Source of the DNA: Collinsella sp.
Lineage (GTDB): Bacteria; Actinomycetota; Coriobacteriia; Coriobacteriales; Coriobacteriaceae
Assembly (NCBI GenBank): GCA_019419405.1
Contig: DYAA01000188.1
Span: 1 to 5,020 of the forward strand
Direction: 5' to 3'
DNA length: 5,020 nucleotides
This document shows, one piece after another, positions 1 to 5,020 of this stretch. Under the pieces are notes generated by a model. The model was not told the DNA's origin. It saw only the letters and a list, made by a program, of their open reading frames with translations, and did not search any database. Within the stretch, counting starts at the first letter, position 1, and every line of letters begins with the position of its first letter. A program made the position numbers and the translations under genes.

Positions 1-1053
1 AAGCGAGCCCTTGGGCACGGCGATGCGCTGCGGGCCCTCGGCGCCACGGCCCGCGGCGTGATCGCCGTCGGAAGCGGCGTCCTCGGCCGAGGTGTGTGCG
101 GCCTCCAGGCGCTCGAGCGAAAAGGCGAAGCCCGCCGCCGGCACCTCGATACCGTCGCCAAACGCACCGGTAAAGATGGAGTCGTAGCGTCCGCCCGAAC
201 CGACCGGATCGGGCAGGCCGCCGGCATAGGCCTTAAAGACCAGACCCGTGTAGTAATCAAAAGAATTCATGATGGAGAAGTCAAAGGACAGCACCTGGGC
301 GTCCTCGGGAGCCAGGCCCTCGACCAGGGCACGCAGCTCGCGCGTCAGCGGCGCGACGATGCCGGCAGCCTCCAGCAGCGCATCCACGCGGTCGAGCACC
401 TCGGCACCACCGTGCAGGCGCGGCAGCTCGCTAATGGCGGCCTTGACGGCATCGGACTCGGCGCTGGCAGCCACGCGGGCATCGAGGCCCACAAAGTCGT
501 TGGCATGCACGCAGCGCAGGGCCTCGGCGGCCAGCTCGCGATCCTCACACGCCGCGAGCAGCTCCTTAAACGGACGAACGCTACCTGCGATAATGCGCGC
601 ATCTGGCAGCGCTAGCTCGCGCACGGCCTCGGCTACCAGCGAGACAATCTCGACATCGCCCGCGGCGTCGCCCGCACCGATGAGCTCAAAGCCCAGCTGC
701 GTAAACTGACGCGAGCCGCCGGCATTGCGCTGGCACTCGCGAACCACCGGCGCCTCGTAGCGCAGGCGCAGGGGCAGGTCGGCCGCGCGCATGCGGGTCG
801 AAACCAAGCGCACAATCGGCAACGTGTTGTCGGGACGGACCACCAGCAAACGCCCATCATCGTCAAAGAGCTTAAACGGCGTGTCCGCAATGCGGCCACC
901 TTCCTCGAGCGAACCCTTGTCCTCGAGCAGCGGCGTCTCGACCGGAAGGTAATGATGCTCCCTAAAGCAGCCCTTCACCGTCAGCGCAATCTCCTCGCGC
1001 GCCTGAGCCTCCTCGGGCAATATGTCCCGGAATCCCCACGGTGTGGCCGTCAT
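1..1053 (-). CDS. hisZ: HisZ-HisG fusion, ATP phosphoribosyltransferase regulatory plus catalytic part (3' end beyond window)
   Basis: HisZ is a paralogue of histidyl-tRNA synthetase that lacks the anticodon-binding domain. It activates, and confers histidine feedback on, short-form HisG, which joins ATP and PRPP in the first step of histidine synthesis in the cytoplasm. The 351 residues seen carry the HisRS-like core: RPDNT at 73-77, RYEAPVVRE at 98-106, RQFTQLGFELIG at 115-126, SGGRYD at 286-291 and PAAGFAFSLERL at 305-316. The frame does not stop where HisZ normally ends. A polar Ala/Gly/Asp linker (about 320-342) leads into RIAVPKGSL (343-351), which matches the N-terminal strand and loop of HisG. 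I therefore infer one fused polypeptide, with most of the HisG part off the window. The ATG at 1053 is preceded by AGGAGG with 8 nt spacing, and MTATPWGFRDILPEEA is a typical HisZ start. HisZ is secure; the fusion rests on nine residues and an open frame. Confidence 0.9.
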   Translation of the reverse strand, partial: MTATPWGFRDILPEEAQAREEIALTVKGCFREHHYLPVETPLLEDKGSLEEGGRIADTPFKLFDDDGRLLVVRPDNTLPIVRLVSTRMRAADLPLRLRYEAPVVRECQRNAGGSRQFTQLGFELIGAGDAAGDVEIVSLVAEAVRELALPDARIIAGSVRPFKELLAACEDRELAAEALRCVHANDFVGLDARVAASAESDAVKAAISELPRLHGGAEVLDRVDALLEAAGIVAPLTRELRALVEGLAPEDAQVLSFDFSIMNSFDYYTGLVFKAYAGGLPDPVGSGGRYDSIFTGAFGDGIEVPAAGFAFSLERLEAAHTSAEDAASDGDHAAGRGAEGPQRIAVPKGSL

Positions 1054-1061
1054 CTGGTGAG

Positions 1062-1067
1062 CCTCCT
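1062..1067 (-). promoter_or_regulatory. Ribosome binding site of the hisZ-hisG gene
   Basis: AGGAGG on the minus strand lies 8 nt before the ATG at 1053. It is a full match to the anti-Shine-Dalgarno core and fixes the start codon. An upstream ATG at 1070 overlaps it and is in another frame. Confidence 0.8.
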
Positions 1068-1088
1068 CATGCTGTGTTTCATATAGAA

Positions 1089-1120
1089 CAGAAGACCGGC
1101 ATAGCTCCGCCGGTCTTCTG
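1089..1120 (-). terminator. Perfect 12-bp hairpin between the sugar cluster and hisZ
   Basis: CAGAAGACCGGC (1089-1100) and its exact complement (1109-1120) form a 12-bp stem with an 8-nt loop. On the minus strand the hairpin is followed by a moderately T-rich stretch, GTTCTATAT, and not by a clean T run. It lies about 100 nt after the stop of the epimerase gene and 35 nt before the hisZ start, so a terminator for the sugar cluster is the simplest reading. It could instead be a leader hairpin of the histidine transcript, since little room remains for a promoter between it and the gene. Because the stem is perfect it does not show direction; the minus strand is chosen because no plus-strand gene exists here. 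Confidence 0.55.
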
Positions 1121-1222
1121 GGTACTTTAGCATACTAGAGTGTTTGCGGGGAAAATCCATCGCAGCCGCTCACGCCGTATTCATTTGGAAACATAGGGCA
1201 GATCGCCGCAACCCAAACCCGC

Positions 1223-2059
1223 CTAGGCGCCAATCGCACGACGATACTCTGCCATTACCTGCGCATCGGCAGCTGCGGGGTCGGCGAAATAGCGCCCGTC
1301 ATAGGTCTCGGCCGAAACAACTCCGCGATAGCCGCGCGCCACCAGCCTATCCAGGTCGGCGCGCATATCGCGGTCGCCGTCACCCCAGGCAAGATGCGTC
1401 GTGCCATCTGCCGCAACATCGACAAAATGCACGTGGGCGACATCATCGCCAAGCAGATCGAAATAATCGTCGATGGTATCCCCTGCCACCGCCATAGCGC
1501 CCAAATCCAGACACGCCTTAAGTGCCGGATGATCAACTGCCTCGATCATGCGCTTCGTGTCGGCCGCCGAGTTCACGATCATCGACTCAACCGGCTGTAG
1601 GGCCTCGAGCACCAGTCGCACGCCGCGCTCTCCCGCATGCTCGGCAATCGCACGCAGCATCGAGGCGCTGCGACCCCACGCGTCCTCGATCGGCTCGTTC
1701 AAAAATGCCCAGCCGCTCGAGACCATGACCTGCTCGGCTCCAAGTTCCGCCGCGATATCCACAACGTTCTTAAAGTACGCGAGCGTGCGGGCACGCGCCT
1801 CATTCCCACGCGCCGCGATATTCCACGGCTTGGGGTTGTTCTGTTCGGGACAAAGCCCCACAATCCGAACCCCATACCGCTGCGACAGCTCCCGCACCTG
1901 CTCGAGCGAATCGTATCCATGGCAATCGACATACAGATGCATCGCCCCGGTCCAAAGCTCGCAACACGTGTAGCCCGAGGCCGCTGCCGAAGAAAAGAAT
2001 TCCTCAAGGTCAAAATAACGATGGCTGATATTCATGACGGCAAGCTGCGGATACTCCAT
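1223..2059 (-). CDS. Sugar phosphate isomerase/epimerase family TIM barrel, FrlC-like (putative fructoselysine 3-epimerase)
   Basis: This 278-residue protein has the length and pattern of the xylose-isomerase-like TIM-barrel family (AP endonuclease 2 fold), whose members bind a divalent metal and epimerise or isomerise sugars. The likely metal ligands sit at the expected strand ends: E152 (LEALQPVES), D185 (CLDLGAM), H211 (HVHFVDV) and E251 (SAETYDG). From memory, the order and spacing resemble E. coli FrlC, which interconverts fructoselysine and psicoselysine; shared features include ELW near residue 34, a PE pair at 71-72, WGR at 128-130 and E-x-L-x-P-x-E-S at 152-159. An FrlB-like gene and a PTS in the same cluster support an Amadori-product role. 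It could be another ketose 3-epimerase, such as one of the allulose/tagatose group. An in-frame GTG at 2068 would add three residues but overlaps the GAAAGG ribosome binding site (2068-2073), so I chose the ATG at 2059, 8 nt away. The TIM-barrel class is firm; the substrate is not. Confidence 0.85.
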   Translation of the reverse strand: MEYPQLAVMNISHRYFDLEEFFSSAAASGYTCCELWTGAMHLYVDCHGYDSLEQVRELSQRYGVRIVGLCPEQNNPKPWNIAARGNEARARTLAYFKNVVDIAAELGAEQVMVSSGWAFLNEPIEDAWGRSASMLRAIAEHAGERGVRLVLEALQPVESMIVNSAADTKRMIEAVDHPALKACLDLGAMAVAGDTIDDYFDLLGDDVAHVHFVDVAADGTTHLAWGDGDRDMRADLDRLVARGYRGVVSAETYDGRYFADPAAADAQVMAEYRRAIGA

Positions 2060-2076
2060 CTTGTCCACCTTTCGGC

Positions 2077-2110
2077 AAAAGGGCGCCGCAGCACAGTGTG
2101 CGCGACGCCC
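2077..2110 (-). terminator. Intercistronic hairpin with T tail between IID and the epimerase gene
   Basis: On the minus strand GGGCGTCGC (2110-2102) pairs with GCGGCGCCC (2089-2081) around a 12-nt loop, and TTTT follows at once (2080-2077). One of the nine pairs is G-U in the minus-strand RNA but would be a C-A mismatch in plus-strand RNA, so the structure fits leftward transcription. The hairpin starts 32 nt after the IID stop and its T tail ends 3 nt before the GAAAGG ribosome binding site of the epimerase gene. It may be a partial terminator, an attenuator or a stabilising 3' end. Four Ts make a weak tail, so read-through is likely. Confidence 0.6.
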
Positions 2111-2127
2111 CCTCTTACATTGTTCTT

Positions 2128-2156
2128 ATTATGACGGATACTTTACTGGACACCAA
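2128..2156 (-). promoter_or_regulatory. Possible internal promoter ahead of the epimerase gene
   Basis: On the minus strand TTGGTG (2156-2151), a 17-nt spacer, and CATAAT (2133-2128) resemble a housekeeping promoter: 3 of 6 matches at -35 and 5 of 6 at -10. The -35 lies inside the last codons of the IID gene. A transcript from here would start near 2121 and carry the hairpin at 2081-2110 as its leader. The -35 match is poor, so this is tentative. Confidence 0.3.
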
Positions 2157-2979
2157 GCACTCCAAAGAACGCGCCGGCGATACTCACGAGCAGGATCACG
2201 AGCATGATAAGCAGCGGATTCATCTTCTTCTTGAGCATGAGATAGACGATTCCAAACAGCCCCATCGTGACAAAGCCCGGGAAGATTCCGTTGAGCAGCT
2301 CGGCCAACGTCTGAGCACCATCGCCCGCGCCGACCATGAGCGGAATGTCCACGGTGACCATCTCCATGGTCATAGCACCGATCACCATGGCGCCCATGAT
2401 AGAGGCCATCTTGACGATCGTGTCCATAATGCCCGATTCCTGGACCTTGCTGATCATGTCCGAGCCAAAGCGATATCCCACAAACGTCAGCAGGTAACGG
2501 ATGATGTAGTGAGGGACATTGAACACGAGCAGGAACAAAATCGGGCCAAGAATAGAGCCCTGTAGCGCCAGCGACGTGCCGACACCCGTTGCCAAAATTC
2601 GCAGCGTGCCCCAGTAGAAGGCATCGCCCACACCGGACAGCGGTCCCATCAAAGCAAGCTTGACATTTGAGATTGCGCTCGTGTCAAAGCTATCGTCAGT
2701 AGCGTTGACCTCTTCCATTGCAGCAGCGATGGACATGGGGAGCGTCGAGATGTACGGCGTGACGTTATAGAGCTCCATATGGCGCTTAAGGGCGGCCTTA
2801 AAGTCCGCATCCTGCGGATACAGCTTGCGAAGAATCGGCATAAGGGCCCACATAAAGCCGATATGGCCCATACGCTCGTAGTTCCAGGAATGCTCATAGG
2901 GAATCGAGCGCCAGAACAGCTTCTTAAGGTCTGCGCGGGAAATCAGCCCGTCGTAAGAAGACTCAAACTTAAAACTCAT
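2143..2979 (-). CDS. PTS mannose/fructose/sorbose family transporter subunit IID
   Basis: This 278-residue protein is the IID membrane component, which with IIC forms the substrate channel of mannose-family (Man) phosphotransferase systems. The N-terminal family signature is clear: a leading LKKLFWRS (18-25), then NYERMGHIGFMWALMPILRKLY (33-54). It is followed by MGPLSGVGDAFYWGTLR (111-127), which matches the usual GPLAGVGD region. Hydrophobic stretches lie at about 143-165, 188-205, 231-249 and 254-275, the last close to the C-terminus. The ATG at 2979 is preceded by GGGAG (2988-2992) with 8 nt spacing and gives the usual IID start. The frame is open further upstream, but that extension overlaps IIC and has no family resemblance. 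The start overlaps the IIC stop by 11 nt, which suggests translational coupling and equal supply of IIC and IID. Substrate cannot be read from IID alone; the neighbours suggest an Amadori compound. Confidence 0.95.
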   Translation of the reverse strand: MSFKFESSYDGLISRADLKKLFWRSIPYEHSWNYERMGHIGFMWALMPILRKLYPQDADFKAALKRHMELYNVTPYISTLPMSIAAAMEEVNATDDSFDTSAISNVKLALMGPLSGVGDAFYWGTLRILATGVGTSLALQGSILGPILFLLVFNVPHYIIRYLLTFVGYRFGSDMISKVQESGIMDTIVKMASIMGAMVIGAMTMEMVTVDIPLMVGAGDGAQTLAELLNGIFPGFVTMGLFGIVYLMLKKKMNPLLIMLVILLVSIAGAFFGVLGVQ

Positions 2980-2982
2980 CGA
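2969..2982 (-). repeat. 14-nt repeat copy 2, at the end of the IIC gene
   Basis: TCGATGAGTTTTAA, identical to 4257-4270, covers the IIC stop. In this copy the embedded ATG is the start codon of the IID gene, and the same bases encode Asp-Glu-Phe-stop for IIC and Met-Ser-Phe for IID. Confidence 0.5.
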
Positions 2983-3760
2983 ACCCACTCCCAATCGCAG
3001 GATCCTCGGTTGCCACTGCGGGCTGCTCCGCTTTTTTCTTATCACCCAAAACCGTCATCGCGACGACGATGATCGCGGCAAAGATCGCCACGCCCGTCGT
3101 GCTAATGCCAAAGTAGGCGACGAGGAAGAAGCCAGCGAAGAAGAACGGAGCCACCGTTTTGTTCATAATCATCTGCGCCAGCATCGCAAAGCCGAGTGCG
3201 GGCAAGAAGGCGGCGGCGACATCCATGCCGGTCTGAACGAAATCGGGGATGATGTTGAGCAGGCTGGCAACAGCATCGGCGCCAAAGAAGAATGCCAGGG
3301 GAATAATCAGCAGGCCGCACCAGCTCTGCGCGTAACCGGCGATGAGCATGTTGCGCGTGATGGCCTTGGTGTCTCCGTCCTCGACGTTTTTGTCGATACG
3401 GTGCACCAGCAGCAGCATCACCGGCTGGCCCAGGGCGGTATCGAGCGCCAGGACGATCGTTGCGATAGGAATGCCCAGGGTCAGGGCCGCCGAAGCGTCC
3501 GCGCCGGCCTGCATGGCAAGAGATACGCCCAGGATAGTGCCGGAAATCGTATCGGGCGGGTTATAGGCGCCGACCGAGATGGCGCCGACCATGGCAAGCT
3601 CCATCGTGGCGCCCATGATCGTGCCGGTCACCATGTCGCCCATGACAAGGCCAACCAGAGGTCCGAGCACGATCGGGCGCTGGAGGTAGCTCGTGCCCGT
3701 CAGCCACTCGGAATAACCCAAAAGGGCAATAAGGAAAATCAGGATTGTCTTGATAACCAT
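2969..3760 (-). CDS. PTS mannose/fructose/sorbose family transporter subunit IIC
   Basis: This 263-residue hydrophobic protein is the IIC channel component of a mannose-family PTS. The family core is visible: RPIVLGPLVGLVMGD (28-42), GATMELAMVGAISVGAYNPPD (50-70) and SGTILGVSLAM (73-83). The last two match the conserved stretch ending in G-x-x-PPD-x-x-SGTIL. Several membrane segments run through to about 239. The protein then ends in a charged tail of about 25 residues, KKKAEQPAVA onward to the terminal DEF, probably cytoplasmic. The ATG at 3760 follows the IIB stop by 8 nt, and its AGGGG ribosome binding site overlaps that stop codon, so the genes are tightly linked. The 3' end overlaps IID by 11 nt. 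The family is certain; the transported substrate is inferred from the neighbouring deglycase-like and epimerase-like genes. Confidence 0.95.
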   Translation of the reverse strand: MVIKTILIFLIALLGYSEWLTGTSYLQRPIVLGPLVGLVMGDMVTGTIMGATMELAMVGAISVGAYNPPDTISGTILGVSLAMQAGADASAALTLGIPIATIVLALDTALGQPVMLLLVHRIDKNVEDGDTKAITRNMLIAGYAQSWCGLLIIPLAFFFGADAVASLLNIIPDFVQTGMDVAAAFLPALGFAMLAQMIMNKTVAPFFFAGFFLVAYFGISTTGVAIFAAIIVVAMTVLGDKKKAEQPAVATEDPAIGSGFDEF

Positions 3761-3768
3761 GATGGCCC

Positions 3769-4239
3769 CTAACCGATGACCTTCGCGGCGTCAGTCTTCG
3801 CATCTGCCGGAATCATCTGAATGAACAGCTCATAGCCCTCGCCGAGCAGCTCTTTGACGTATGCCTCGTTTTCGGGCGTAAGGAACACGCTCGTCGAGAC
3901 CTGGCGGGCGTCCTCGCTAAAGGCAACATTGCCGAGGTTGATCTTCTTGATCCCCATCGCCTTGGCGACGGCACCGGCCTGCTGGATCGTCTCGCAAACC
4001 ACGAAGAGCTTGTACTTGTCGGTCACACCGCTCTGGAGCGCCTTGACGGCGTCCTCGGTGTTTTTGACAACGACCTTGCAGCCCTCCGGCTTTGCAAGGG
4101 ACAGGGCCTGCAGACGAAGCTTGTCATTGAGGACCGTGTCGCTCACCAGCAGGATGCAGTCGGCACCCAGAGCCGAGGTCCAGCTAACGGCAACCTGGCC
4201 GTGCAGCAGTCGATAATCTACACGAATCATCTGAATCAT
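3769..4239 (-). CDS. PTS mannose/fructose/sorbose family subunit IIB
   Basis: This 156-residue cytoplasmic protein takes phosphate from IIA and passes it to the sugar as it crosses the IIC-IID channel. The N-terminus holds the active-site motif of mannose-family IIB, IRVDYRLLHGQVAVSW (5-20), with H13 the likely phosphorylated histidine and R6, D8 and R10 in their usual places. Length and the rest of the fold agree with a free-standing IIB; it is not fused to IIA as in E. coli ManX. The ATG at 4239 is 6 nt after AGGGAG (4246-4251). A second ATG three codons in (4230) is possible but is further from that site. The gene starts 17 nt after the IIA stop and ends 8 nt before IIC. A five-codon frame (4267-4250) that begins inside the IIA end closes on a TAG overlapping this ribosome binding site, so re-initiating ribosomes could feed IIB. 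Confidence 0.95.
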   Translation of the reverse strand: MIQMIRVDYRLLHGQVAVSWTSALGADCILLVSDTVLNDKLRLQALSLAKPEGCKVVVKNTEDAVKALQSGVTDKYKLFVVCETIQQAGAVAKAMGIKKINLGNVAFSEDARQVSTSVFLTPENEAYVKELLGEGYELFIQMIPADAKTDAAKVIG

Positions 4240-4256
4240 GATGTGCTCCCTAGTGG

Positions 4257-4270
4257 TTAAAACTCATCGA
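4257..4270 (-). repeat. 14-nt repeat copy 1, at the end of the IIA gene
   Basis: TCGATGAGTTTTAA on the minus strand covers the last codons and stop of the IIA gene. An identical copy ends the IIC gene at 2969-2982. In this copy the embedded ATG opens a five-codon frame that ends at the IIB ribosome binding site. Confidence 0.5.
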
Positions 4271-4673
4271 GTTCGGCCTGCCCCAGCAGGTCGTTGACGT
4301 ACTTGACCTTGGTGTCGTCCGCCTCGACGATCTGGCGAATGGCCTCATCGATCGGGGTGGATTCGGGCACGAACAGCAGCTGAATAAGGAGCGGCAGGTT
4401 CATATTGGTCACGAGGTGCGTGTTGGGACGCGTCTGGACGATCTTGGTGAACTCGTTGTTGACACTGCCGCCAAAGAGGTCGGTGCAAACAACGACCTCA
4501 TCGTCCGCGGCAAAGCCGTCCAGAATCGCTGCGGCCTCCTTGGTCAGGTCCTCGTTTCCGTCGACATACATAGAGAGCGCATGGACGTTTTCGCGCTCGC
4601 CGGAAAGCAGTCCAATGCTCTCGACGATTCCAGACGCAAAATGGGCATGGGATGCAACGATAAACTGCCTCAT
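4257..4673 (-). CDS. PTS mannose/fructose/sorbose family subunit IIA
   Basis: This 138-residue cytoplasmic protein accepts phosphate from HPr and hands it to IIB. The N-terminal strand and loop FIVASHAHFASG (4-15) match the family pattern SHG-x-x-A-x-G, making H9 the likely phosphorylated histidine; the usual glycine after it is alanine here. CTDLFGGSVNNEF (63-75) matches the conserved DLFGGSP-x-N region, with valine in place of proline, and TNMNLPLL (89-96) matches the N-x-P segment. The length is that of a single-domain IIA. The ATG at 4673 is preceded by GAAAGGGG (4680-4687) with 6 nt spacing. An open frame extends upstream to 4721, but those 16 codons run through a hairpin with a T tail and lack family resemblance, so the shorter start is right. 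It is the first gene of the tightly packed IIA-IIB-IIC-IID block. Confidence 0.95.
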   Translation of the reverse strand: MRQFIVASHAHFASGIVESIGLLSGERENVHALSMYVDGNEDLTKEAAAILDGFAADDEVVVCTDLFGGSVNNEFTKIVQTRPNTHLVTNMNLPLLIQLLFVPESTPIDEAIRQIVEADDTKVKYVNDLLGQAELDEF

Positions 4674-4679
4674 TCGATT

Positions 4680-4687
4680 CCCCTTTC
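4680..4687 (-). promoter_or_regulatory. Ribosome binding site that fixes the IIA start
   Basis: GAAAGGGG on the minus strand lies 6 nt before the ATG at 4673. No comparable site precedes the longer open frame that begins at 4721, so it decides between the two starts. Confidence 0.75.
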
Positions 4688-4703
4688 TTGCGAATTTCGG
4701 CAT

Positions 4704-4732
4704 AAAAATGCCCGGACGCATGCGCCCGGGCA
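4704..4732 (-). terminator. Intrinsic terminator between the deglycase-like gene and IIA
   Basis: On the minus strand TGCCCGG (4732-4726) pairs with CCGGGCA (4715-4709). The stem continues inward through a G-U pair and further GC pairs to about 10 bp, closing on a CATG loop, and TTTTT (4708-4704) follows directly. The G-U pair would be a mismatch in plus-strand RNA, which supports leftward transcription. It begins 35 nt after the stop at 4768 and ends about 30 nt before the IIA start, leaving little room for a separate promoter. The PTS block is therefore probably reached by read-through or anti-termination. Confidence 0.75.
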
Positions 4733-4767
4733 GGGTGCTTCTTGATCAGTAGCTTATTTGTCACCGA

Positions 4768-5020
4768 TTAGTAGTCGAACTGGTGATAGTAACGACGGTA
4801 GTTGAGGTTGTGCTTGGTGACCGTCTCGTAGTAAGCGGCAAGGCGATCGGTGATCAGCGAGGAGAGGATCCACGGAGACACGATGACGCGGAACTCGTCG
4901 TCAAGGCCGGGGATCGCGAACTCGGCGGTGTCGATGATGTTGATGTCGGTGTCGCCGGTCACGCCGCGGGTCAGGAACGCGCGGACGCGCTCGTCGAGCT
5001 TGCGGTTCTCGTCCTCGCCC
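4768..5020 (-). CDS. SIS-domain sugar-amine deglycase, FrlB-like (C-terminal part only)
   Basis: Only the last 83 residues are in the window; the gene continues beyond 5020. The tail resembles, from memory, the C-terminus of FrlB-type fructoselysine-6-phosphate deglycases. These are SIS-domain relatives of the glucosamine-6-phosphate synthase isomerase half, and they split a 6-phosphorylated Amadori adduct into glucose 6-phosphate and the free amine. Matching points are a KLDERVRAF helix near the start, a strand INIIDTAEF followed by a PGLDDEFR segment, a helical SPWILSSLITDRLAAYY stretch and the ending YRRYYHQFDY, which parallels the HRRYMWKVEY ending of FrlB. The phosphate-binding SIS loops and catalytic residues lie outside the window, so activity cannot be judged. 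Placement directly upstream of PTS genes and in the same direction as an FrlC-like epimerase supports the call. An alternative is another SIS-family sugar-phosphate isomerase or deaminase. The GTG at 4960-4962 is internal and not a start. Confidence 0.7.
   Translation of the reverse strand, partial: GEDENRKLDERVRAFLTRGVTGDTDINIIDTAEFAIPGLDDEFRVIVSPWILSSLITDRLAAYYETVTKHNLNYRRYYHQFDY

Noticed and set aside
58..709. Plus-strand open frames of 146-185 codons over the hisZ region
   Set aside because: They lie antisense to the well-supported HisZ frame, are low-complexity in Arg, Ala and Ser, and match no family I know. They are shadows of GC-rich codons.
1054..1222. T-box riboswitch or histidine attenuator leader before hisZ
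   Set aside because: The gap is too short for a T-box, has no GGTGG-type antiterminator sequence, and contains no run of His codons in a short leader frame.
2060..2068. GTG start for the epimerase, three codons upstream
   Set aside because: The GTG overlaps the GAAAGG ribosome binding site, whereas the ATG at 2059 has correct 8-nt spacing.
1548..2565. Plus-strand open frames of 141-165 codons over the epimerase and IID genes
   Set aside because: They are antisense to clear protein families, their composition is atypical (His/Arg/Asp- or Ser/Arg-rich), and no plausible ribosome binding site or motif supports them.
2980..3045. A 22-codon N-terminal extension of IID
   Set aside because: It overlaps the IIC coding end, is Arg-rich and unlike IID N-termini. 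The ATG at 2979 has a good GGGAG site and a normal IID start.
4674..4721. A 16-codon N-terminal extension of IIA
   Set aside because: It runs through the terminator hairpin and T tail, adds no conserved residues, and the strong GAAAGGGG site supports the ATG at 4673.
4674..4767. Promoter between the deglycase-like gene and IIA
   Set aside because: GTGACA on the minus strand just after the stop resembles a -35 box, but no acceptable -10 lies at 16-18 nt.

Overview
The window reads as part of a GC-rich chromosome of an anaerobic gut actinomycete of the Coriobacteriia, with Collinsella the best guess. That placement is an inference from GC-rich third positions, strong purine-rich ribosome binding sites, a histidine gene beside a mannose-family PTS operon, and general resemblance of the proteins. 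No rRNA or marker gene is present to prove it. All seven genes I can support lie on the minus strand, so the window is transcribed from high to low coordinates. I found no credible gene on the plus strand, and no tRNA, mobile element or CRISPR array.

In transcription order, the right part (5020 to 1223) is a sugar-uptake and catabolism cluster. First comes the C-terminal end of a SIS-domain protein whose tail resembles FrlB, the fructoselysine-6-phosphate deglycase. Then come the four components of a mannose-family phosphotransferase system as separate genes (IIA, IIB, IIC, IID). Last is a xylose-isomerase-like TIM-barrel protein that resembles FrlC, the fructoselysine/psicoselysine 3-epimerase. 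Together they suggest uptake and phosphorylation of an Amadori product (a sugar-amine adduct such as fructoselysine or glucoselysine), cleavage of the phosphorylated adduct to a hexose phosphate and a free amine or amino acid, and epimerisation of a related adduct into the pathway. The PTS would supply the phosphate, which fits the absence of a FrlD-type kinase among the genes seen.

The four PTS genes are tightly packed: gaps of 17 and 8 nt, then an 11-nt overlap. The deglycase-like gene and the epimerase gene are each set apart from this block by a hairpin followed by a run of Ts on the transcribed strand. These may be partial terminators or mRNA-stabilising 3' ends that set different expression levels for enzymes and transporter.

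The left part (1053 to 1) holds the start of a histidine biosynthesis gene. Its product begins as HisZ, the HisRS-like regulatory subunit of ATP phosphoribosyltransferase. It then runs in frame, through an Ala/Gly/Asp-rich linker, into what looks like the first strand of HisG, suggesting a HisZ-HisG fusion cut by the window edge. A 169-nt gap with a perfect 12-bp hairpin separates it from the sugar cluster.
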